Below are positions 16,004 to 21,564 of a DNA stretch of 27,128 nt, in pieces (the first letter of the stretch is position 1; every line of letters starts with the position of its first letter). The position numbers and the translations under genes were made by a program. Below the pieces are notes generated by a model. It was not told the DNA's origin, made no database searches, and was given only the letters and a program-made list of their open reading frames with translations. The stretch spans positions 1-27,128 of the IMG/VR virus record IMGVR_UViG_3300002140_000257; one strand, written 5' to 3'. This DNA is from a virus.

Positions 16004-17002
16004 ATGTGTAAATGCGGATGTAATACTTGCGGAACAAATGAGGGACCTTTATTAACAGAAGGTAAAGTTAAATCTTTACTATCTGAAGGTCTACAATATC
16101 ACATAGATAAAAAAATACCATTATTTGAAACTGTATATCGTATTGGTTCAAATAAACATTTATCTTTAATTAAAGAAGCTAGAAAAATGTATTCACGTAA
16201 TGTAATTAATTTATGTGAAGAAGATGAGCATTTAATTAAAACACATTTAGGTGAATTTGCTTTATATGAAGGAGAATCTGTACCTTTAGATTTACCTATG
16301 TTAGAGGAATCTAATATGCCTAGTCAAGAAGAAGTAAATAAATTCTTTTCGGATACACAACAGGAAATACATTACTTAAATAATAAACCAGTCAAAGATT
16401 GGGATGAATATGATATGTCTAACTGGAAATCTAAACTTAGAAAAAAAGAATTAGGTAGACCACAATTTGGAGAATCATTAAAGGAACAAATGGATATTTT
16501 TGATGACATAGCAAATGAAGAATTTGGTATGGATTACGACCAATTAGGCCCCGGTGAAAAAGAATGGGTACGTGATGAAATAGACAATATGTCTATGAAT
16601 GAAGTCCTACAAGAAAAACTTAAAGGTATTGATGGGAAGGCATGTTGGAAAGGATACAAATTAGCAGGTACTAAAAAGAAAGGTGGTAAAACTGTTGACA
16701 ACTGTGTTCCAATGGAAGAAGCAGAATTCAAAGGTAAAGATGTTCCATTAGGTAAACCAAAACGTGGTGGGCCTAAAGCATACTATGTTTACGTTAAAGA
16801 TGGAGATAAAGTTAAAAAAGTAACTTTTGGATCCGGTGGTTTAAGAGCTAAAATTAAAAACAAAGATGCACGTAATGCATTTGCAGCACGCCACAACTGT
16901 AAAGATAAAAAAGATAGAACAACCCCAGGATATTGGTCTTGTAATTTACCTAGATATGCTCAGGCATTAGGTTTAGGGGCTAACATGAATACTTTTTGGT
17001 AG
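16004..17002 (+). CDS. Virion-type protein with Cys-rich N-terminus and DUF5872-like C-terminus
   Basis: A 332-residue protein. The N-terminus has a tight Cys cluster (C2, C4, C6, C9) followed by GPLLTE|GK, a candidate protease site at 19/20. Residues 24-100 (LLSEGLQYHIDKKIPLFETVYRIGS ... LGEFALYEGESVPLDLPML) match a segment common in structural proteins of T4-like cyanophages. A KACWKGYK...TVDNCVP motif (C214) follows. Residues 246-332 (DVPLGKPKRGGPKAYYVYV ... FAARHNCKDK ... GYWSCNLPRYAQALGL) resemble the DUF5872-type C-terminal domain of phage virion proteins. All parts are known only by association with particles. The next gene starts 1 nt after the stop. Confidence 0.72.
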   Translation: MCKCGCNTCGTNEGPLLTEGKVKSLLSEGLQYHIDKKIPLFETVYRIGSNKHLSLIKEARKMYSRNVINLCEEDEHLIKTHLGEFALYEGESVPLDLPMLEESNMPSQEEVNKFFSDTQQEIHYLNNKPVKDWDEYDMSNWKSKLRKKELGRPQFGESLKEQMDIFDDIANEEFGMDYDQLGPGEKEWVRDEIDNMSMNEVLQEKLKGIDGKACWKGYKLAGTKKKGGKTVDNCVPMEEAEFKGKDVPLGKPKRGGPKAYYVYVKDGDKVKKVTFGSGGLRAKIKNKDARNAFAARHNCKDKKDRTTPGYWSCNLPRYAQALGLGANMNTFW

Positions 17003-17003
17003 G

Positions 17004-17252
17004 ATGGAGCCATACACTAATAAAGGTAATATAAGAACATTTTCTAAGGATTTAAACAAATTAGAACTTGTTTGGCATAAAGACGCCGAAGACAGACATA
17101 TAGAAATTCTCGATGGTAAAGGGTGGTCAATACAAATGGACGATCAATTACCCTTGGCTGTCAGTAAGGGAGATCGTATATTTATACATGAAGGTCAAGT
17201 ACACAGAGTATTAAAAGGTACAACAGATTTAAAAATAAAAATAAATGGATAA
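17004..17252 (+). CDS. Small cupin-like protein
   Basis: An 82-residue protein with the pattern of a single small beta-barrel: LVWHKDAEDRHIEIL, GWSIQMDDQLPLAVSKGDRIFIHEGQVHRVLKGTTDLKIKI. The G-D-x-I-x-I-x-x-G-x-x-H-R element is the second cupin motif, with H67 as likely metal ligand. Similar short proteins occur in T4-like phages near virion genes. No enzyme activity can be named. It overlaps the next gene by 8 nt. A host-type promoter candidate lies inside this gene at 17151-17184 and would feed the tagged genes downstream. Confidence 0.65.
   Translation: MEPYTNKGNIRTFSKDLNKLELVWHKDAEDRHIEILDGKGWSIQMDDQLPLAVSKGDRIFIHEGQVHRVLKGTTDLKIKING
17151..17184 (+). promoter_or_regulatory. Intragenic host-type promoter candidate with hairpin
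   Basis: CTTGGCTG places TTG-G at 17154-17157. TATATTTA lies at 17177-17184, preceded by TCG. Spacing from the box-ending G to the -7 box is 20 nt, as at the five intergenic sites. CCCTT (17151-17155) pairs with AAGGG (17166-17170) across the -33 box. It lies 60 nt before the tagged gene at 17245. It could be chance coding sequence. Confidence 0.4.
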
Positions 17253-17487
17253 TTTTAATTTAAAAAAATACTTAGCTGAAGGTAAACTTCACGAAGAATT
17301 CGAAGACGAAGATTACGATACTGGTGGGTACGTTGAAGCAATGCATCCTGATCTTTTTGATCATGTAAATGAAATTATTAGAATTTTCCAAGAATGGAAA
17401 AGTGGTCCAATGACCGAACCTGGAATGGAAGGATATGCTAAAGATGATTTAGTAGATTTTATAACTGGTAAAATAAGAAATGCATAA
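17245..17487 (+). CDS. Small tagged acidic protein (MDNFNLKKYLAE)
   Basis: An 80-residue protein. The first 13 residues are the tag MDNFNLKKYLAE|G, shared with the genes at 11624, 17487 and 18888. The rest is an acidic linker (EEFEDEDYD) and a short helical domain, HPDLFDHVNEIIRIFQEWKSGPM ... KDDLVDFITGKIRNA. No known family is recognised. It overlaps the cupin-like gene by 8 nt and the next tagged gene by 1 nt. After removal of the tag it would be a 68-residue internal protein, similar in size to small T4 internal proteins. That role is inferred. Confidence 0.7.
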   Translation: MDNFNLKKYLAEGKLHEEFEDEDYDTGGYVEAMHPDLFDHVNEIIRIFQEWKSGPMTEPGMEGYAKDDLVDFITGKIRNA

Positions 17488-18320
17488 TGGATAATTTTGA
17501 TTTAAAAAAATATTTAGCCGAAGGTAAATTATTAAAAGAAAACACTGAAAGAACAGTAGAAGGAGAAATAAGAGATTATTTTGATACTTTAATAAAAAAC
17601 CAACCTGAAGACGCACTTAATTTAATAATGGATCTTATCAGTAATGATGGGGGAAATTTTAAAGAGTGGATAGATGATATTCAAAGTGATATTGTAGATT
17701 CTTGGGGTGGTGATTATGATGGTCCTATCAGAGGGTATAGAGAAGATGATGAAGAGGATGAGTTGGATGAAAATTTAAATGAAGAAATTGAAGATGAAGG
17801 TCCTGAAGAAGATGCTTTCGATGCTGAATTCCAAAATGCTGCTAATCAATTAGCAGCTACTATAGGTAAAGAATTAAAAGATAAAAAAGCAGAAAATCCT
17901 GAAGCATTAAACGAAGCTATAGTAACATCTGTTATAGCTGGAGTTTTAACAGGTAATGCTGTTTTAGGATTTATTTCTAAAATGTCTGCTAAATTAATGA
18001 AAAAATTAAATTGGAAAAAAGGTGAAGACTTTGCTGAAAAAGTTCATAAATGGGCTCATGATAATGAAGTTGCCTTTCAAACTCCAATTAAACGTGTTTT
18101 AGCATTCTTTATTAAAGACCCAAAAACATTAGATATAACAGTTAAAGCTATTTATGCAATTATAGTAGGTAGTATGGCTGCGGGTTATGGGGCAAGTGCA
18201 GTAGAAAGCTTAGAAAAAGCAGATTGGTTTAACTCAGCATTATCATCTTTAAAAACCTTAGCTAAATCAGACGAAGCAATTGCTAATGCGTTCCCAGCTA
18301 TTAAGTCATTAATGACATAG
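17487..18320 (+). CDS. Tagged protein with acidic N-terminal half and hydrophobic C-terminal domain
   Basis: A 277-residue protein. Residues 1-12 are the tag MDNFDLKKYLAE|G. Residues 13-135 are strongly acidic, with runs such as EDDEEDELDENLNEEIEDEG. A second site, EALNE|A, lies at 141-143. Directly after it comes a hydrophobic segment (AIVTSVIAGVLTGNAVLGFI, 144-163). An amphipathic stretch with LMKKLNWKKGEDFAEKVHKWAH follows, and then a second hydrophobic segment (ITVKAIYAIIVGSMAAGYGAS, 217-237). The C-terminal half could insert in or bind membranes after cleavage, with the acidic half keeping it soluble before. I recall similar C-terminal domains in phage proteins of unknown role. The next 120 nt hold the hairpin/promoter block. 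Confidence 0.7.
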   Translation: MDNFDLKKYLAEGKLLKENTERTVEGEIRDYFDTLIKNQPEDALNLIMDLISNDGGNFKEWIDDIQSDIVDSWGGDYDGPIRGYREDDEEDELDENLNEEIEDEGPEEDAFDAEFQNAANQLAATIGKELKDKKAENPEALNEAIVTSVIAGVLTGNAVLGFISKMSAKLMKKLNWKKGEDFAEKVHKWAHDNEVAFQTPIKRVLAFFIKDPKTLDITVKAIYAIIVGSMAAGYGASAVESLEKADWFNSALSSLKTLAKSDEAIANAFPAIKSLMT

Positions 18321-18321
18321 T

Positions 18322-18356
18322 AAATAAAAATTTATAGACTGATTCATAGCCAGTCG
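18322..18356 (+). repeat. 35-bp direct repeat with hairpin, copy 1
   Basis: Identical over 35 nt to 19253-19287. It holds the stem GACTG (18337-18341) / CAGTC (18351-18355) with a 9-nt loop, preceded by AAATTTATAG. It follows the stop of the 17487 gene by 1 nt. Confidence 0.9.
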
Positions 18357-18378
18357 ATTTAAATAAAAAAAACATAAG

Positions 18379-18427
18379 CATCTGTGGCGCAATCATTTGG
18401 ATTTGGGTCTTTTTTTTCGTATATTTA
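18379..18427 (+). promoter_or_regulatory. Host-type promoter candidate, copy 1, with weak hairpin and T8 run
   Basis: TTTG at 18396-18399 and TATATTTA at 18420-18427, 20 nt apart. CAATC (18390-18394) and GATTTG (18400-18405) form a weak hairpin around the -33 box, followed by eight T (18410-18417). The leading CATCTGTGGCG (18379-18389) is conserved at 19306. The only reading frame it serves directly is the truncated FAD copy. Confidence 0.6.
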
Positions 18428-18442
18428 AACATAAAATAAAAC

Positions 18443-18589
18443 ATGGACAAGAAAATAGTAATAGTAGGAGCAGGTGTAGCAGGTATAAATGCTGCAACAA
18501 AATTAGTAGACAATAACTTTGACGGTAAAATTACTATTATAGATATGGGGAAAAACCCATATGAAAGAAAATATATAAAAATACAATAA
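18443..18589 (+). pseudogene. Truncated duplicate of the FAD dehydrogenase gene (first 44 codons)
   Basis: A 48-codon frame. Its first 44 codons align without gaps to the start of the FAD gene at 19378; 35 of 44 residues are identical. The homology ends after RKY (nucleotides about 18575), and four unrelated codons follow before TAA. It retains the canonical FAD-binding GAGVAG (G9, G11, G14), whereas the full-length gene reads GAGVAN. The promoter block upstream is duplicated too. Many differences are synonymous, so the copies have diverged for some time or come from different phages. It could be a remnant, or a short peptide that is still expressed. Confidence 0.85.
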
Positions 18590-18590
18590 T

Positions 18591-18824
18591 ATGTTTCCTA
18601 AAATAAAAGAAAATTTAGAAATTTCTGAAGGTTTTGATTTTGAAATTTCTCCTATAACTTATGATAAAGATTTTAATCCAACTAGAAAGATAACATTTGA
18701 TTGGTGTGTTGAAATCCCTCAAAATATGATAATGGAGTATGGAGAAGATAAAATAATTGAAACTTTTAGTGAAAAATTAAAACAAGATTTTAAGAATTTT
18801 ATTAAATCTTCTAAACAAATTTAA
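18591..18824 (+). CDS. Small protein of unknown function between the duplicated blocks
   Basis: A 77-residue protein starting 1 nt after the stop of the truncated FAD copy. It begins MFPKIKENLEISEGFDFEI. It continues with KITFDWCVEIPQNMIMEYGEDKIIETFSEKLKQDFKNFIKSS. It looks like a small alpha/beta domain with a charged C-terminal helix. There is no L-x-E tag near the N-terminus beyond LEISE|G at 9-13, which could be one. There is no known family. It would be transcribed from the copy 1 promoter together with the FAD fragment. Confidence 0.55.
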   Translation: MFPKIKENLEISEGFDFEISPITYDKDFNPTRKITFDWCVEIPQNMIMEYGEDKIIETFSEKLKQDFKNFIKSSKQI

Positions 18825-18852
18825 TTTTCTTAGACTTTTTCTTAGATCTATA

Positions 18853-18862
18853 ATATTTATAA
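18853..18862 (+). promoter_or_regulatory. Candidate late promoter (ATATTTATAA)
   Basis: Exact 10-mer in the 63-nt gap before the tagged gene at 18888; it ends 25 nt before the start. Confidence 0.55.
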
Positions 18863-18887
18863 TATATAACTAAAATAATAAAACCAA

Positions 18888-19253
18888 ATGGACAATTTCG
18901 ATTTAAAAAAATATTTAGCGGAAGGTAGGCTATTAAACGAAGAATTTAAAAGAATGCAAAAACTAGCAGGAATCCAGTTAAATGAAAATTTCTCCCCAAA
19001 TGAAATAGAATCCCTAGCATCCAGCTTGGATACAGGATTAAGATTTTCATCAGAAACCTCAAAGGGTAGATTTATTGATTTGGGTATTAGTTTTATTTTA
19101 TCTCCTGATGGAAACCAACTTATATTAAATATAACTCCAAGTACTGGATATGATGATCCCCAAGAATTTATAGATGATATTGAAAGTGAAATAGGATTTC
19201 CGGAGTATGATTTTAGTGTAAAGGGTAATAAAGTTTACATTACTAAAAAATAA
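18888..19253 (+). CDS. Small tagged protein (MDNFDLKKYLAE) of unknown function
   Basis: A 121-residue protein. It begins with the tag MDNFDLKKYLAE|G. A second segment follows, EEFKRMQKLAGIQLNE|N, which resembles the RMQKLAG motif seen near the N-termini of many T4-like phage proteins. Three (L)-x-E sites thus lie within the first 34 residues (LAE, LNE, LNE). The body (SLASSLDTGLRFSSETSKGRFIDLGISFIL, NITPSTGYDDPQEFIDDIESEIGFPEYDFSVKGNKVYITKK) looks like a small alpha/beta domain. It has its own candidate late promoter. The gene lies between the two copies of the promoter/hairpin block, so it may be a newly inserted cargo gene. Confidence 0.7.
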   Translation: MDNFDLKKYLAEGRLLNEEFKRMQKLAGIQLNENFSPNEIESLASSLDTGLRFSSETSKGRFIDLGISFILSPDGNQLILNITPSTGYDDPQEFIDDIESEIGFPEYDFSVKGNKVYITKK

Positions 19254-19287
19254 AATAAAAATTTATAGACTGATTCATAGCCAGTCG
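19253..19287 (+). repeat. 35-bp direct repeat with hairpin, copy 2
   Basis: Identical to 18322-18356, with stem GACTG (19268-19272) / CAGTC (19282-19286). Perfect conservation here contrasts with the diverged FAD-coding part downstream. Confidence 0.9.
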
Positions 19288-19310
19288 CGATTAAAAATAA
19301 ATTGACATCT

Positions 19311-19341
19311 GTGGCGTCTTCATTTGGAGACTCCACTTTTT
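19311..19341 (+). terminator. Hairpin terminator overlapping the FAD gene promoter
   Basis: GTGG-C-GTCT (19311-19319) pairs with AGAC-T-CCAC (19328-19336) with a single mismatch. The loop is TCATTTGG, and five T follow (19337-19341). The loop contains the -33 box of the next promoter. Confidence 0.75.
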
Positions 19342-19354
19342 GTTCGTATATTAT
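19323..19354 (+). promoter_or_regulatory. Host-type promoter candidate for the FAD gene
   Basis: TTTG at 19323-19326 and TATATTAT at 19347-19354, 20 nt apart, with TTCG before the -7 box. The start codon lies 23 nt downstream. Confidence 0.65.
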
Positions 19355-19377
19355 AACCTAGTAAAAAATTAAAACAC

Positions 19378-20691
19378 ATGAGTAAAAATGTAGTAATGGT
19401 TGGAGCCGGAGTAGCAAATGTAAACGCTGCTACTAAACTAATTGATAATGGATTTGATGGTAAAATTACCATAATTGATATGGGTAAAAACCCATACGAT
19501 AGAAAATATAGTGAAGTAATGGAAGGTTTCCTAGGAGCAGGAGGTTGGTCTGATGGTAAATTAACTTACCACACAGCAATTGGTGGTCAATTAACCAAAT
19601 ATTGTGGTGAAGAAAAAGCAATGGAATTATTTGACCAAGTTATAGCTAACTTCAAACGTTTCCACCCTAAACCAGAAGAAGTACAATGCTCAGATCCTCA
19701 AGCAGAACCTGATTTTATTAAACCTTATTTTGGTTTAAGATTATTTCCAGTATGGCACGTTGGTACAGATTATTTACATGAAATTGGTAAAAATTGGTAT
19801 GACTTTTTAGTAGATGGTGGTGTTGAATTTATTTGGGAAACTAAAGTAACATCTATTGACTTTGATAATAATGAATTATTTATTGGTGAGGAGGAATCTT
19901 TTGTAAATCCAAAAAATTGGCCTATTTCATATGATACACTTATCTTTGGGGTAGGTAAATCAGGTATTGATTTTGGTAAACAGTTAGCAGAACAATATGA
20001 TCTACCAACTGAACCTAAACCCGTACAAATAGGTGTTCGATTTGAAGCACCACAAAAACACTTCCAAAAATTAATTGATATTTCATATGATTTTAAATTA
20101 TATAGAAAATATGAAGATAAAGGTGTATCATTAAGATCATTCTGTACAAACAATAATGCTGCTTATGTTGCCGTTGAAGAAACATATGGAGATCATTCGT
20201 ACAATGGCCACGCTAAAAAAGATGAAGCATTTAGAAATAATATGACTAATTTTGGTATCTTAATGGAAGTACAAGGAATAGAAAAACCATTCGAGTGGTC
20301 TAGAAACGTAGTATCTAAATTACAGAAAAATGGAACCGGGTTATATTATAGTCCAACACGTAAACCATCTACAACATCAGAAGGAGAGGTTGTATCATCC
20401 CGCCAAATTAAAGATTTAGATTTAGTTAGGGAACTTTTTGAAGGTACTTATTCGTATATTGAGTCATTCATAGAAGATATGAAGAAAATATTCCCAACAT
20501 TAAAAAACGATTGGGGTATTTATGTACCTGAAGTAAAATATCTATCACCTGAGCCACTTGTTGATTATACTAATTTAGCCTTGACCAAGTATCCAAACGT
20601 ACATTTTGTTGGGGATGCACTTTCCGCTAGAGGTATAACAGTAAGTGGTGCACAAGGGACATATGTTGCTGAGTATATTTTGGCTAATTAA
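19378..20691 (+). CDS. FAD-dependent dehydrogenase-like protein (COG2509 type)
   Basis: A 437-residue flavoprotein-like protein. A Rossmann FAD-binding motif opens the protein (VVMVGAGVANVNAATKLI, 5-22) with an acidic strand end (IIDMGKNPYDR). The block FLGAGGWSDGKLTYHTAIGG, the central NAD(P)/FAD-type strand and the final FVGDALSARGITVSGAQGTYVAEYI are typical of the COG2509 family of FAD-dependent dehydrogenases. The third glycine of the GxGxxG motif is Asn (N14). The truncated copy upstream keeps Gly there. Substrate is unknown. It carries no capsid tag and has its own host-type promoter, so it is probably an early or middle gene acting in host metabolism. A second promoter overlaps its 3' end. 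Confidence 0.82.
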   Translation: MSKNVVMVGAGVANVNAATKLIDNGFDGKITIIDMGKNPYDRKYSEVMEGFLGAGGWSDGKLTYHTAIGGQLTKYCGEEKAMELFDQVIANFKRFHPKPEEVQCSDPQAEPDFIKPYFGLRLFPVWHVGTDYLHEIGKNWYDFLVDGGVEFIWETKVTSIDFDNNELFIGEEESFVNPKNWPISYDTLIFGVGKSGIDFGKQLAEQYDLPTEPKPVQIGVRFEAPQKHFQKLIDISYDFKLYRKYEDKGVSLRSFCTNNNAAYVAVEETYGDHSYNGHAKKDEAFRNNMTNFGILMEVQGIEKPFEWSRNVVSKLQKNGTGLYYSPTRKPSTTSEGEVVSSRQIKDLDLVRELFEGTYSYIESFIEDMKKIFPTLKNDWGIYVPEVKYLSPEPLVDYTNLALTKYPNVHFVGDALSARGITVSGAQGTYVAEYILAN

Positions 20692-20710
20692 AATATATTT
20701 CGTATATTTA
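20679..20710 (+). promoter_or_regulatory. Host-type promoter candidate overlapping the FAD gene stop
   Basis: TTTG at 20679-20682 (context TTTGGCTA) and TATATTTA at 20703-20710, 20 nt apart, with TTTCG between. An AT hairpin, TATATTTT (20674-20681) with AAAATATA (20690-20697), spans the -33 box. It ends 15 nt before the start at 20726. Confidence 0.6.
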
Positions 20711-20725
20711 ATATAAACAATAATT

Positions 20726-20983
20726 ATGGCAGATAAAAAAACACCCTTCCCTCAATCCAAAAAATTAAAAAAAGCAGATGGGACTATAGCATACATTTGG
20801 GATGGTAAACTACACAATTGGGCCGGACCCGCTTTGATACCCGAAGGTAATGAGAAAAAGAGAGAATACTATCTTTATGGCATTCCCTATACTGAAGAGG
20901 ACCATAAAGAAGCAATTAGACAACAAACCGGCTTACCTTGGTACAAACAACCAGCTCCAAAAGGAGCACAACATAGAAATTAA
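20726..20983 (+). CDS. Small conserved phage protein (GKLHNWAGPA type)
   Basis: An 85-residue protein with the repeat-like pattern DGKLHNWAGPALIPEGNEKKREYYLYGIPYTEEDHKEAI, followed by GLPWYKQPAPKG. The string G-K-L-H-x-x-x-G-P-A followed by a Y-Y-L-x-G-x-x-Y-T step is familiar from small phage proteins of this sort and resembles a single MORN-like turn. Its role is unknown. It lies between the FAD gene and the NadR-like kinase, 12 nt before the latter, probably in one transcript from the promoter at 20679-20710. There is no tag or membrane segment. Confidence 0.65.
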   Translation: MADKKTPFPQSKKLKKADGTIAYIWDGKLHNWAGPALIPEGNEKKREYYLYGIPYTEEDHKEAIRQQTGLPWYKQPAPKGAQHRN

Positions 20984-20995
20984 AATAAATAAGTT

Positions 20996-21526
20996 ATGAA
21001 AATAGGTTTATGTGGTACAATGAGTGTAGGTAAAACTACATTAGTTAATGCTTTGAAAGAATTGGATCAATTTAAGGGTTATAACTTCGCAACAGAACGT
21101 AGTCAACATTTAATGTCCTTAGGCATTCCTTTGAATACCGATTCAACATTAAAGGGTCAAACAGTATTTTTAGCTGAACGTTGTAGTGAATTAATGCATG
21201 AAAATATCATTACAGATAGAACTGTTATTGATGTAATGGCATTTACCCTTAATGCAAAATCCATCCCCTATCAAGATATTACTTCCTTTGAATTATATGC
21301 TGGTGAGTTTATTAGAGAATATGATTATATATTTTACATATCTCCTTATGGGTTAAAGATTGAAGATAACGGGGTAAGAGAAACAGATAAGAATTATAGA
21401 AATATGATTGATGTCACTATTGTATCCTTAATACAAAAATATGGTCATAAAGCAGGCAATCTAGAAATGATATCAGGATCTACAGAGGAACGCATTCAAC
21501 AAATTTTAACTATTACTGGTCTTTAA
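20996..21526 (+). CDS. P-loop nucleoside/nucleotide kinase-like protein (NadR/AAA_28 type)
   Basis: A 176-residue P-loop protein. Walker A is GTMSVGKTT (7-15). A FATERSQHLM segment follows, with an ERC stretch near 61-63 and the DRTVIDVMAF element (D74, R75, D79) typical of NadR-like and deoxynucleoside-kinase-like AAA_28 domains. After that come YDYIFYISPYGLKIEDNGVRETDKNYRN, the lid with its Arg pair, and a C-terminal Rossmann helix. The known reactions in this group include phosphorylation of nicotinamide riboside and nucleotides. The substrate here is not determined. The start follows an A-rich leader 12 nt after the previous gene. Confidence 0.78.
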   Translation: MKIGLCGTMSVGKTTLVNALKELDQFKGYNFATERSQHLMSLGIPLNTDSTLKGQTVFLAERCSELMHENIITDRTVIDVMAFTLNAKSIPYQDITSFELYAGEFIREYDYIFYISPYGLKIEDNGVRETDKNYRNMIDVTIVSLIQKYGHKAGNLEMISGSTEERIQQILTITGL

Positions 21527-21527
21527 C

Positions 21528-21537
21528 ATATTTATAA
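21528..21537 (+). promoter_or_regulatory. Candidate late promoter (ATATTTATAA)
   Basis: Exact 10-mer 1 nt after the kinase stop; it ends 27 nt before the start at 21565. Confidence 0.55.
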
Positions 21538-21564
21538 TAAAATCTAATAATAATAAACAATACA

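Noticed and set aside
20451-20460. TTCGTATATT inside the FAD gene as a promoter
   Set aside because: The nearest TTTG is 14 nt away instead of 20, and no gene start follows.
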